64,000 nt of DNA from Ensifer sp. Root278. Its GTDB lineage: Bacteria > Pseudomonadota > Alphaproteobacteria > Rhizobiales > Rhizobiaceae. This document shows positions 8,969 to 17,054 of the stretch, piece by piece. A model generated the notes under the pieces. The model was not told the DNA's origin, did not search any database, and saw nothing but the letters and a program-made list of their open reading frames with translations. A program made the position numbers and the translations under genes. Position 1 is the stretch's first letter; every line of letters starts with the position of its first letter. Location: NCBI RefSeq assembly GCF_001429285.1, contig NZ_LMJJ01000012.1:124530-188529 (forward strand), written 5' to 3'.

Positions 8969-9484
8969 CTGGGCCTCTCGGGCAAGAACAAGTGTTGATG
9001 GAAATATCGCCCTGATTGTTCACTCTGATAAGACATCATTCCGTGAACACGTCGTTTCAAAGTGAACAATAAAGCCGCGCATTGCTGGTGCATGAGTGAT
9101 CCGGCGCTGTTGAATCCGCTTCCCTGCGGGAGGCTCTCCGACGCCCTGAAGCCGCCACCGTCCCAAAACAGGACAGGGGCTGGCGATCGCTTCACCTTGA
9201 CCCGAAATCGCACAGATCGCACCTTTTCATCCGTCTCCGCATTCGTAAGTTGGCGCGTCGATCATGAGGATCGATAGGGCTGTTTCACCGTTCCTGGACG
9301 TTGTGGGACAGTCCGCCTGACCGTGGCCCGGCAGCAAGGCTCCTGCCCGGCATAGGCGCTCTTCCCTGGCCTCTCCCCCGCCACAGCGCCCCATGTATGC
9401 GGGGTATCGATGGACAGAGCCGACCTCTCCGGCGTATCTGGACGACTTTCGCGCAACGATGCGCCGAATCAGGGAGACGAAAAG
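8969..9484. other. Intergenic region of about 500 bases, no convincing gene
   Basis: Frames on both strands (around 8962-9277) have arginine- and proline-rich, low-plausibility translations. The notable content is an inverted repeat at 9015-9070. The end of the region carries the GGGAG ribosome site for the GTG start at 9485. Confidence 0.5.
9015..9070. promoter_or_regulatory. Spaced inverted repeat with GTGAAC half-sites
   Basis: ATTGTTCACT at 9015-9024 and its exact reverse complement AGTGAACAAT at 9061-9070, 36 bases apart, with a third GTGAAC at 9053. Arranged like operator half-sites in front of the small minus-strand gene at 8825-8968. No regulator is known. Confidence 0.4.
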
Positions 9485-9664
9485 GTGAGCACGGACAAGC
9501 AACCGGAAACCACCGTGAAGGTCGAGAAACGCGTCAACGGCAAATGGTGCTTCGTCATCAAGTATCGCGGCGTCACCTATCCCGCCCAGGGCAATTTCAC
9601 GTCGATGCTGCAAGCACAGGCCGCGGCCCAATCGACGCTAAAGGCGCTCGAACGGCAGGGCTGA
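9485..9664 (+). CDS. Small hypothetical protein with GTG start
   Basis: A 59-residue protein (VSTDKQPETTVKVEKRVNGK...). It appears soluble: two predicted beta strands (KWCFVIKYRGVTY) followed by an Ala/Gln-rich helix. GTG at 9485 is chosen because GGGAG lies upstream and the longer frame starting at 9410 has no ribosome site and atypical composition. No family recognised with confidence. Confidence 0.6.
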   Translation: MSTDKQPETTVKVEKRVNGKWCFVIKYRGVTYPAQGNFTSMLQAQAAAQSTLKALERQG

Positions 9665-9740
9665 CAAGCGGACGGAGCGTTACCATATCGACAATGGAAA
9701 CGCTCTCCTGCTGCTGCCTGTCCGTTGCGCCCGCTGGTCC

Positions 9741-10160
9741 CTACTCGACTGCGGAGCGGATGATATTGCAGAGCCCCTCCTGCACCACCTGTTTGGTGGT
9801 CACCTGCCCCACCTGAATATCGAACATCGCATCAACCCGCGTGCCTGAACCGCGCTTGCGGGCAACGACGCGCAGCGTCTGCAGCCGTCCGGAGCCGGCG
9901 GTATCCTGATAGGCCTCGATGGTCCCGAGCGACTTGTTGATCTCGATTCCCGAAAATCCTTCCGCCGCGACACCCCGTGCCATCCGCTGCAAGGCGGCCT
10001 CGGGCTTCAGCTTCGGAAACTCCTGCCAGGTCTTGTAAAAGACCGGCGTCACCAGCGGCACGCCCGAAGCCTTGAAATTCTTCTCGCAGCTCTGCGCCGC
10101 CGCCACCGAATGGCCGGCCAGAAGCAGAACCGCTGCAATGAATAGATGCTTGATCGACAT
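9741..10160 (-). CDS. Exported hypothetical protein
   Basis: A 139-residue protein with a clear signal peptide (MSIKHLFIAAVLLLAGHSVAAA, cleavage near residue 22). The mature domain contains two cysteines, one just after cleavage (QSCEKNF) and one near the end (EGLCNII), which could form a disulfide in the periplasm. Family not recognised. Monocistronic, with the tRNA-Pro gene upstream on the same strand. Confidence 0.8.
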   Translation of the reverse strand: MSIKHLFIAAVLLLAGHSVAAAQSCEKNFKASGVPLVTPVFYKTWQEFPKLKPEAALQRMARGVAAEGFSGIEINKSLGTIEAYQDTAGSGRLQTLRVVARKRGSGTRVDAMFDIQVGQVTTKQVVQEGLCNIIRSAVE

Positions 10161-10405
10161 TCCCGTTCCTCGTCGTCATTGATCGAATGACGGGAACCTA
10201 GAACCTTCGCCTTCGCGCAGACAGGCCGACCCGGGTGCGAATGCACGGCTATTCGACCAACGGCTTCGAGGGAGCGACGAACGGCTAACATGGAGGACGA
10301 GTGGGCGTAAAGATCGACGCCGGAACAGGCGCGCAAAGCGCAAGCGCATACGGTGCGGCGCCGAGCGGCATGCAAGGGAATGATCGGGTAAAGGATTGAT
10401 TTGGC

Positions 10406-10482
10406 TGGTCGGAGTGGCAAGATTCGAACTTGCGACCCCCACGTCCCGAACGTGGTGCGCTACCAGACTGCGCTACACTCCG
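10406..10482 (-). tRNA. tRNA-Pro (anticodon CGG)
   Basis: 77 bases including an encoded CCA end. The acceptor stem CGGAGTG pairs with CACTCCG. The anticodon stem CCACG / CGTGG holds loop TTCGGGA, giving anticodon CGG. The T arm contains GTTCGAATC. Confidence 0.97.
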
Positions 10483-10799
10483 TGACCAGCGGCGCCTCTA
10501 TAGAACAGGCATTTTGATTTCACAAGCGCCTATCTCGAAAAACCTTGCGCCTTTTTCAAAAAACTTGTGACGGTGGAAAACTCATGCGGAAATTGCCGTT
10601 TTCCGGGGGCGTCGGCGCCTGAAAGCGCGCCCGATAGGGACTTTGTGCAACGCTTCATATTTTCCTGAAATGCAAGGCGCGGCGTGGATTTCCTTTCGCC
10701 TGGTTTGGCGCTAGAGGCACAACGGAAAGCGCGGAAAACCAGGGGATACGGGCTTCCGCGCCATGCCTATTTCAGAACGAGAACCAAAGGGACAGAAAC
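10483..10799. other. Intergenic region, no gene seen
   Basis: About 315 bases between the tRNA-Pro gene (minus) and the lipoprotein gene (plus). It holds several A/T runs (10540-10575) that may be part of the tRNA promoter. AAAGGGACAG before 10800 is the lipoprotein ribosome site. No repeat or coding frame supported. Confidence 0.5.
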
Positions 10800-11237
10800 A
10801 TGAACTTCCGTATGATGACGGTGGCGGGCCTTGCGCTCGTGCTTGCCGGCTGCACGACGACCGGAACGGGGATCTCCAAGAACGCGGTCGAAGCGCGTTG
10901 GCTCGGCCAGCCGGCCGGCGGCTTTTTCGCTCAATACGGTCCGCCGATCTCCGACGTCGAAAGCGGCAGCTCCACCGTCTATAGCTGGAAGGGCGGCTAC
11001 AAGACCCGCAAGGTTCCGGCGCAGTACGAAACCACCAAGGACGGCAAGCGCGGCAAGCGCATCGCGTCGGCCCGCACGGAATATCTGAGCTGCGCCGTCC
11101 AGCTTACCGTCTCGTCGGACTATGTCATCCGCTCGATCCGCATTGCCGGCGACCGCAAGCGTGCCGATGGCCCGAGCTGGTGCGAAGAGTTCCTGGGCGC
11201 GCCGGCGCAGACCAAGCCGGCCGCAACCGCAAGCTAA
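10800..11237 (+). CDS. Hypothetical outer-membrane-type lipoprotein
   Basis: A 145-residue protein. The signal peptide ends in a lipobox (LVLAGC, lipidated Cys about residue 18), so it should be anchored to a membrane facing the periplasm. The mature part has YGPPISDVESGSSTVYSWKG and two further cysteines, a layout seen in small rhizobial lipoproteins of unknown role. An AAAGGGAC-type ribosome site precedes the ATG, and a strong terminator follows 14 bases after the stop. Confidence 0.82.
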   Translation: MNFRMMTVAGLALVLAGCTTTGTGISKNAVEARWLGQPAGGFFAQYGPPISDVESGSSTVYSWKGGYKTRKVPAQYETTKDGKRGKRIASARTEYLSCAVQLTVSSDYVIRSIRIAGDRKRADGPSWCEEFLGAPAQTKPAATAS

Positions 11238-11250
11238 ACGCCAAGAAACA

Positions 11251-11284
11251 AAAAAGCCCGCCGGTGAAAATCGGCGGGCTTTTT
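11251..11284 (+). terminator. Rho-independent terminator
   Basis: 13-bp stem AAAAAGCCCGCCG / CGGCGGGCTTTTT with an 8-base loop, between the convergent lipoprotein and DUF1508 genes. It is symmetrical enough to serve both. Confidence 0.9.
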
Positions 11285-11304
11285 CTATGGAAAGAATGTC
11301 GAAC

Positions 11305-11487
11305 TCAGCTGCTGCTGTTGTCCTCGACGGGTGCGTCGGGACCGTTCTTCTTGATCGAGTCGATGGCGTTCTGCGCGCTGGCCTTGGTCTTGTAGCCCTC
11401 GGTCGAGAACATCACTTCGCTGTTGTACTTGAAGCGAACCCGGTATTCACCAGCCTTGTCTTTGTAGATTTCGAATTTGTGAGCCAT
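11305..11487 (-). CDS. DUF1508 (YegP-like) small protein
   Basis: A 60-residue protein made of a single DUF1508 repeat (KFEIYKDKAGEYRVRFKYNS ... YKTKASAQNAIDSIKKN). Enterobacterial YegP has two such repeats. The family fold is a small beta-alpha unit of unknown function. The ATG at 11487 follows GGGAGAAG. A longer frame upstream has no ribosome site. Shares the 11251 terminator with the lipoprotein gene. Confidence 0.9.
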   Translation of the reverse strand: MAHKFEIYKDKAGEYRVRFKYNSEVMFSTEGYKTKASAQNAIDSIKKNGPDAPVEDNSSS

Positions 11488-11616
11488 CTTCTCCCTCATA
11501 CAAGTAGGAATCACCGAAACTAGCGTGTCAGTTGCAGCGTGACTTGACAAGAGTGCAAGTAGAGGCCCGGCCCAAAGCTGGGTTTGGCCGTTCGGGATCG
11601 GACGATTGGAAGAATG

Positions 11617-11691
11617 TGGCTGGGGCGCCAGGATTCGAACCTGGGAATGCCGGTACCAAAAACCGGTGCCTTACCGCTTGGCGACGCCCCA
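11617..11691 (-). tRNA. tRNA-Gln (anticodon TTG)
   Basis: 75 bases with encoded CCA. The acceptor stem TGGGGCG pairs with CGCCCCA. The anticodon stem CCGGT / ACCGG closes loop TTTTGGT with anticodon TTG. The T arm is CCAGGTTCGAATCCTGG. Confidence 0.97.
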
Positions 11692-11916
11692 ACTGGACTG
11701 ACGGAAAAACAAGCCCGCCAAATCGAGCGCCTGATTATCAAAGCTCGCCGTCCGTCACAATCACTAAGTTGACACTAAGTTGGTTTTTCGGCGGATTTGT
11801 CGATCAGCTGTGCAAAAGGCCGGCGAGCACACCGCGACACAACGTCTGCCGCTGCCGCCTGCACCCTTCCCTTCCTGCATCGCACCTCCTATTGTCCCGC
11901 CGAAATGGAGAAGATC

Positions 11917-12213
11917 ATGAGCCAGTTTCGCGCCCGCCCTCCTGCCGTTCCGAGCGTGCTCGTCGATGACGCGGTGGTGCGTATTACCCGCTGGGATTTC
12001 GAGCCCGGCGCCGATACGGGCCACCATGTGCACGGTCTCGGCTATGTCGTCGTGCCGATGACCGACTGCCAGTTCCTGCTCGAGGAGGAAGGCGGCAGCC
12101 GCCGTGTCGATATCGCCAAGGGAGCGGCCTATCGCCGCGAGGCGGGCATGTCGCACAATGTCGTCAATGCCGGCAGCGAGCCGATGTCGTTCATCGAGAT
12201 CGAGTACAAGTGA
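11917..12213 (+). CDS. Cupin-domain protein
   Basis: A 98-residue single-domain cupin. The first cupin motif is GADTGHHVHGLGYVVVPMTD (two His close together, likely metal ligands). The second is a shorter motif around MSHNVVNAG. The ATG at 11917 has GGAGAAG directly before it. It heads a compact set of four genes running in the same direction (metallo-hydrolase, DCC protein, DUF4166), so it may act in the same process. Substrate unknown. Confidence 0.85.
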   Translation: MSQFRARPPAVPSVLVDDAVVRITRWDFEPGADTGHHVHGLGYVVVPMTDCQFLLEEEGGSRRVDIAKGAAYRREAGMSHNVVNAGSEPMSFIEIEYK

Positions 12214-12230
12214 AAGCCAGGAAGAGACGC

Positions 12231-13154
12231 ATGCAGGGGCCAGACTTCGATCTCGATTTCAAGCCGGCCCATGGCGAGGCGGTGACGGTTGCGGACGATG
12301 TGCAGCGCATCACCGTCAACAATCCCGGCCCCTTCACCTTCCACGGCACCAACAGCTATATCGTCGGAAAGCGTTCCGTTGCGGTGATCGACCCCGGCCC
12401 GGATGACGAGGCGCATTTTCAGGCGCTGATGGCGGCCCTTGCCGGCCGTGAGGTCACCCATATCGCCGTCAGCCATACGCATCGCGACCACTCGCCGCTT
12501 GCGCGCCGGCTGAAGGCTGCGACCGGTGCGCTGATCGTGGGCGAAGGCCCGCACCGCTCCGCCCGCCCCTTGCATACGGGCGAGACCAATCCTTTTGCCG
12601 AGAGTTCGGACATGGAGTTCGCCCCCGATCTCGTGCTTGCCGATGGCGGGCGGATCGAGGGCGATGGCTGGAGCCTGACGGGGCTGACGACGCCCGGCCA
12701 TACGGCCAACCACATGGCCTTCGCACTCGACGGCACCGGTATCCTCTTTTCCGCCGATCACGTCATGGCTTGGGCGACAACGATCGTCGCGCCGCCGGAT
12801 GGGGCCATGGCGGACTACATGGCCTCGCTTGAAAAACTGCTCTACCGAGACGAGCACCTCTACCTGCCCGGCCACGGCGGGCCGGTGACCGAGCCCGCCT
12901 CGTTTCTTCGGGGCTTGCGCGCCCACCGCAAGATGCGCGAGCGCGCAGTGCTCGAACGTATTCGCGCCGGCGACAGCCATATCCCGGATATGGTCAAGGT
13001 CATCTATGCCTCGACCGATGTCCGGCTGCATGGGGCGGCGGCACTTTCGGTCCTTGCCCATCTGGAAGACCTGATCGAGCAAGGGCGGGTCGAGACCGAT
13101 GGGCCGCCCTCGCTCCTTGGCGCCTACCGGCTGGCGCCTGGCGGAGCCGGCTGA
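12231..13154 (+). CDS. Metallo-beta-lactamase-fold hydrolase (LACTB2-like)
   Basis: A 307-residue hydrolase with the complete binuclear metal-site set: HTHRDHSPLAR (HxHxDH) about 85 residues in, GHTANHMAF, DHVMAW, and PGHGGPV. The layout, with a helical C-terminal region of about 75 residues (winged-helix-like), resembles the LACTB2/glyoxalase II-like branch. ATG 12231 is preferred over a GTG at 12210 because AGGAAGAG lies in between. It lies 17 bases after the cupin gene. The true substrate is uncertain; RNA or a thioester are both possible in this family. Confidence 0.9.
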   Translation: MQGPDFDLDFKPAHGEAVTVADDVQRITVNNPGPFTFHGTNSYIVGKRSVAVIDPGPDDEAHFQALMAALAGREVTHIAVSHTHRDHSPLARRLKAATGALIVGEGPHRSARPLHTGETNPFAESSDMEFAPDLVLADGGRIEGDGWSLTGLTTPGHTANHMAFALDGTGILFSADHVMAWATTIVAPPDGAMADYMASLEKLLYRDEHLYLPGHGGPVTEPASFLRGLRAHRKMRERAVLERIRAGDSHIPDMVKVIYASTDVRLHGAAALSVLAHLEDLIEQGRVETDGPPSLLGAYRLAPGGAG

Positions 13155-13156
13155 CC

Positions 13157-13609
13157 ATGCGGCGGGTCGCCTACAGCTATCGCAGCGATGCCGCGGTGCC
13201 TGCCTTTGCCGACGACAATCCCGTAATCGTCTTCGACGGCGAATGCATTTTCTGTTCCGGCTGGGTACGTTTCCTGCTTCGCCATGACCGGCGAGCGCAA
13301 TATCGCTATCTCACGGCGCAGTCGCCGCTTGGCCAGGCGCTCTATCGGCACTACGGCCTCGACGCCAGCAGCTTCGAAAGCAACATCCTGATCGAGGACG
13401 GCGTCGCCCGCTTCAAATCCGACGGCTCGATGCGGACGCTTGCGCGGCTCGGCCTGCCATGGTCGCTGGTGAACGTCTGCCGTATCCTGCCCGCTGCCCT
13501 TCGCGACCCACTCTATGATCTCGTGGCGAGAAACCGCTATCGCATAGCCGGGCGCCGTCAGAGTTGCATGGTGCCGACGCCCGAGGAGCGTGGCCGCTTC
13601 ATCGCATGA
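13157..13609 (+). CDS. DCC-family thiol-disulfide oxidoreductase (DUF393, YuxK-like)
   Basis: A 150-residue protein with the family signature VFDGECIFCSGWVRFLLRHD, which supplies the D-x-x-C-x-x-C (DCC) motif near residues 25-31. The family is predicted to be thioredoxin-like, but its substrates are unknown. It begins 2 bases after the metallo-hydrolase stop and ends in a 4-nt ATGA overlap with the DUF4166 gene, so all three are co-translated. Confidence 0.9.
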   Translation: MRRVAYSYRSDAAVPAFADDNPVIVFDGECIFCSGWVRFLLRHDRRAQYRYLTAQSPLGQALYRHYGLDASSFESNILIEDGVARFKSDGSMRTLARLGLPWSLVNVCRILPAALRDPLYDLVARNRYRIAGRRQSCMVPTPEERGRFIA

Positions 13610-14253
13610 CGACGGAAATCGTGGTCCAACAGCAGAGCCTCTACCGGCGGATCCTCGGACGCGATTGGGATCTCGTGCCGGCCTCGATCCAAGCCCTGCA
13701 TGATAGATCGGAAGGACACGCAACCTTTCGCGGACGTGCGGTCGTCGAGCGAGGCGGATCGATCTGGGCCCGCCTTGTCGCCTCTATCTTCGGCTTTCCC
13801 AGCGCCGGTGCGGATGTGCCGGTCGAAATCCGCTTCGCATGCGGCAACGGTCGGGAGGTCTGGACCCGGCGCTTCGGCGAAAAGATCCTGCGCAGTTCGC
13901 AGCAGAAGGTAGAGAGGCGAAACGAACAACTGCTGGCGGAGGATTTCGGACCGTTCCGCATCCTGTGTGCCTTGGAGTCTGCAGAAGATCGACTGCACCT
14001 CTCGGTTCGCGCCTGGTCCTTCCTCGGCCTCCCGCTTCCCTTGCGGCTCGCGCCGGGCGGTCGGACGTTCGAGGAAGATCGCGACGGCCTGTTTCACTTC
14101 CATGTGGAGGTCGAAAGCCCCTTGACCGGCTTGATCGTGCGCTATCGCGGCTGGCTTGCACCAGCCGATGAGTCGACGTCGTTGCGGGCGCCCGCCCTCG
14201 ACCGAAAAGCTACCGCTCAATTCGATGGCCGCGGCGCCGCCGTGAACGACTGA
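13606..14253 (+). CDS. DUF4166-domain protein
   Basis: A 215-residue protein with features of DUF4166: LYRRILGRDWDLVPASIQAL at the start, then FRGRAVVERG, a central WTRRFG, and a C-terminal HFHVEVESPLTGLIVRYRG. No signal peptide. In other bacteria DUF4166 domains are often joined to saccharopine-dehydrogenase-like or DCC proteins, which fits its overlap with the DCC gene. Function unknown. It converges on the DUF1499 gene with only 24 bases between. Confidence 0.85.
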   Translation: MTTEIVVQQQSLYRRILGRDWDLVPASIQALHDRSEGHATFRGRAVVERGGSIWARLVASIFGFPSAGADVPVEIRFACGNGREVWTRRFGEKILRSSQQKVERRNEQLLAEDFGPFRILCALESAEDRLHLSVRAWSFLGLPLPLRLAPGGRTFEEDRDGLFHFHVEVESPLTGLIVRYRGWLAPADESTSLRAPALDRKATAQFDGRGAAVND

Positions 14254-14277
14254 CGTCTCCTGGCGGTACTCTGCCGA

Positions 14278-15186
14278 TCAATCGCCGGCAATGCCGAGCA
14301 GCTCGGCATCGAGCGCCCGCAGGAACTGATCAGCGAAGGCGGCGCCCATGCCGAGGTCATGCGGGCCATAGCGGGAGGCGACACGCAGGTCTACGAAGGT
14401 TGTTTCGGCCTCTTCGCGCAGCCGGATCAACACATCGAAACGGAAGCCGGCGATCAGCGTGCGCCATTCGCCCTGGAGCACGACGTCGCTGGCGCGGCGC
14501 CCCGCAATCGCCCCTTCGAGCGAGAGTTCCGGCCGCGCCGCCGGCACCGGTACGTTCTCCGGTTCGACGGTCGTCTCCGCCCCGGCATTCGGCCGTACGG
14601 TCAGATCCTCGAGATCGGCGCGGGCGTTTTCGACGCCAAGCTCCTCGGTGATGCCGACGCGGTTCTGTTCGATGACAGTGCGCACGCCCTGGTAAACGCG
14701 GTCGAGTGCGCCATCGTAGCGCCGGCCGGTGAGGCCCGGATAGGCAAGGATCTGCGCTTCCCGGTCCTCGGGCGTCACAGCGCCCTTGCGTTTCAGCCAG
14801 CTCTCTTCGGTCTGCGGTACCTTGAGCCATGGCGGCGGCGTCACCGTGTCGGTGCTGACATCGTAGATCGCCGGGCGGGTCAGATATTGCACGACGCCGA
14901 AGCCGATGAAACCGAGCGCCGGCGCGGCATAGACAAGAGCCGCAGCAGACGCGAGGCCGCCGATCGCGGCGACCTGCCAGAGGCGTGCAAGACCGACGAC
15001 GGCAAGCAATACGCCGAGCAGCGCGAAAATGCCGGACAGGCCGACAAGAGCCAGGAAATGCGGTGTCGTCAGTGGCCCGAAGCGGTGCGCCAGCAGCGAA
15101 AGCAAGAAGAGCACGAAGGAGACACGGGCGAAGCGACGCGCCCACTGGGCGGCATAGGAATAGGGACGCTCGTACCGGACCATCAT
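14278..15186 (-). CDS. DUF1499-domain membrane protein
   Basis: A 302-residue protein with three or four N-terminal membrane helices (about residues 15-110). A soluble DUF1499 domain follows (YDVSTDTVTPPPWLKVP onward to LRVASRYGPHDLGMGAAF). Two consecutive ATGs open the frame; either could be used. Monocistronic. Role unknown. Confidence 0.88.
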   Translation of the reverse strand: MMVRYERPYSYAAQWARRFARVSFVLFLLSLLAHRFGPLTTPHFLALVGLSGIFALLGVLLAVVGLARLWQVAAIGGLASAAALVYAAPALGFIGFGVVQYLTRPAIYDVSTDTVTPPPWLKVPQTEESWLKRKGAVTPEDREAQILAYPGLTGRRYDGALDRVYQGVRTVIEQNRVGITEELGVENARADLEDLTVRPNAGAETTVEPENVPVPAARPELSLEGAIAGRRASDVVLQGEWRTLIAGFRFDVLIRLREEAETTFVDLRVASRYGPHDLGMGAAFADQFLRALDAELLGIAGD

Positions 15187-15443
15187 GTAGTTGAATCAAT
15201 CCCCTGCCGCGAAACAGATCGCATTCTTAGACCATGCCCCGTGCCGTGAAAACAGGCAATGCCCAGTCGGCCGCCGCGCCGCGGGCCATGCCTGAGGCTT
15301 CGCCGCAAAATCGCCATTCTCGTTAACCACCTATCAACACATGGGAATGTGCCCGCGCGCCCAAGGCGCGCGGAGTTTCAATCGGAGGCAACGGCCGCGC
15401 ACGGCTTCATGTGAAAGTACGCGGCGATCGACGGAGAACCGAC

Positions 15444-15827
15444 ATGGGCGCATCGCAGGCAGCCGTGGCCATTGCCACCCCTACCCCTCTTCCCCCGCGT
15501 GACGGCGGAATTCCGATGGGGCTCCTCGAGCTCGAACTCTCCCTCGACGGCTTTTCCGGAAACAAGGACGATTTCCCTGGTTTTGTCCGGACCGTTGCCG
15601 ACAATGCCGGCGGCGAGTTTCTGTTTGCATTGCCTGCTTCGGAACTGGTCGAAGATTGCCTGAGTATCGCCGTGCTCCGGCATGGCGAGCAGGACAGCGA
15701 AACATCGATCCTGTTTGCCTGCCTTGATGAGCAGGGCACGACCATCCGCCTCGAGCACCCGGGCGATGGCACGCGAGACCTGGAGCGCTTCGCCGAGTCC
15801 TTCGTCGGCGTGCTCGAACGCATGTGA
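15444..15827 (+). CDS. Hypothetical protein
   Basis: A 127-residue soluble protein of no recognised family. Core features: GLLELELSLDGFSGNKDDF, then a mixed alpha/beta region ending FAESFVGVLERM. Third-position GC is high in this frame, which supports it over the antisense frames. ATG 15444 has GGAGAACC upstream; an internal ATG at 15516 is an alternative that would remove a low-complexity N-terminus. Confidence 0.6.
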   Translation: MGASQAAVAIATPTPLPPRDGGIPMGLLELELSLDGFSGNKDDFPGFVRTVADNAGGEFLFALPASELVEDCLSIAVLRHGEQDSETSILFACLDEQGTTIRLEHPGDGTRDLERFAESFVGVLERM

Positions 15828-16092
15828 TCGCCGCCTGCCGGCGGCGGTTTAAACTGGCTTCAATCGAAAAACCTACGCGCTGACGTGTCGGTTCTGGCGT
15901 GCTGATCACGTCGGGCCAAGCCTCAGAAAATCAACTTTCAGGACGACATCGGACGCTTTACGTCTCCCCTGCGTGCGACCGCGCGCCTGCCGCAGAATTG
16001 GCGTGGTCCGCTTCGATTTTCGGCGCAACTCCCTATATTAATTGCGATTCGAGAAATGAATACGAAGGCGGCACCCAGGAGACACGAACATC

Positions 16093-16344
16093 ATGACGAC
16101 CCGATTGACGATCCTAGTCGCAGCCGCCCTGCTGCTGACGGCGTGCCAGACCATGACACCGGAAGAGCGGCGCATCGCCGACGGCAACACCTGCGCCTCC
16201 TACGGTTTCCGCCGCGGCACCGACGCCTTTGCCACCTGCCTGCAACGCATCGAACTCGACCGGCGCGCTGAATCGCGCGCCTTCCGCTATCAGAACGACG
16301 TGATGATGTGGGGCTGGGACCGCCCCGTCGTCATCATGCGCTGA
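16093..16344 (+). CDS. Small hypothetical lipoprotein
   Basis: An 83-residue protein with a signal peptide ending in a lipobox (LLLTAC, Cys about residue 18). A short mature part has two cysteines (NTCASYGFRRGTDAFATC) and ends WDRPVVIMR. CAGGAGACAC precedes the ATG. Family not recognised, but this length and cysteine spacing recur in rhizobial small lipoproteins. A 12-bp hairpin follows. Confidence 0.75.
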   Translation: MTTRLTILVAAALLLTACQTMTPEERRIADGNTCASYGFRRGTDAFATCLQRIELDRRAESRAFRYQNDVMMWGWDRPVVIMR

Positions 16345-16401
16345 CGGAGGCGTTCAACCGAAGCAACCGGTAATGTCGCGGCTCGACGATCAGCGTATCA
16401 A

Positions 16402-16431
16402 GGCGACCCGGGCGCACAAGCCCGGGTCGCC
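16402..16431. terminator. Strong hairpin between convergent genes
   Basis: Perfect 12-bp stem GGCGACCCGGGC / GCCCGGGTCGCC with a 6-base loop. Lies between the small lipoprotein (plus) and prfH (minus). No T run, but its position suits a bidirectional terminator. Confidence 0.6.
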
Positions 16432-16439
16432 AAGGAAGG

Positions 16440-17054
16440 CTACAGGCGGAAGGTCTTGACCGCGTTACCCCGCTCCAGCTCCTTGCTGGCCATGAACAAG
16501 GCCGTCTTTTCTTGCTGCTCGTTCCCGGCGGCGATGAGATCCAGAATGGCTTGAAGCCTGCGAATTGCAGTTGCCTTGTTGCGATGCTGCGATCGCTCCT
16601 CTCGGCAAACGACCGTGTGGCCCGTGGGGACATGCGTCGCCCGCACGGCGCTATCGGTAGTGTTTTGATGCTGGCCACCGGGCCCGCCGGCCCGCAAGGT
16701 TTCGAAGCGCAAATCCCCAAGCTCGATCGTCGGTACGACGCCCGCGCCGGAAAGATCCACTTGCCGGACACCGACAAACCAGTTCTGTCGTTAATGCCCT
16801 TTTCTAACCGGGCTCTTGAAAACAAAGCGAATCGTCCCGCAATAGGCTCTTGCCAAATCTTCGGATCGAGCGCCTGCCATCGTGACGATTGCGGATTTTG
16901 GACCGAACGCATCCGGTTGCCCGCCAAGGGCCAGGTCAAAGCTGCAGCCGTTGACCTTCGCTTCCTTGCCCAAGATGTCGATCAGCGCGGCCATGGCAAT
17001 GCGACATTCCACCGGACCGTTGCCGGAGGTCAGAAAGAGCGTCACTTCACCCAT
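16440..17054 (-). pseudogene. prfH: Peptide chain release factor homologue PrfH, interrupted by an in-frame TAA
   Basis: The two halves of a PrfH-type release factor lie in the same frame. Residues 1-87 (MGEVTLFLTSGNGPVEC ... SPVRKGH) are followed by TAA at 16793-16791. The frame then continues [37 protein letters not shown] and ends [13 protein letters not shown]. The GGQ motif needed for peptidyl-tRNA hydrolysis is thus downstream of the stop. Intact length would be 204 codons, normal for PrfH. One base change from a sense codon (AAA, CAA, GAA) would explain it. The start overlaps the rtcB stop by 8 nt. In the family, PrfH releases peptide from ribosomes damaged at the decoding centre and the paired RtcB reseals the rRNA. 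Nonsense mutation is likeliest; readthrough or sequencing error is possible. Confidence 0.85.

Noticed and set aside
9062-9277. 71-residue frame MNNKAAHCW...
   Set aside because: No ribosome site, Arg/Ser/Pro-rich translation, no family resemblance.
10406-11691. The two tRNA genes as integration sites of a mobile island
   Set aside because: No integrase gene and no duplicated tRNA 3' end was noticed nearby; genes between them look like ordinary chromosome.
16440-17054. A frameshift as the cause of the split prfH
   Set aside because: The two parts are in the same frame (start positions differ by a multiple of three) with ten codons between; the only lesion is one TAA.
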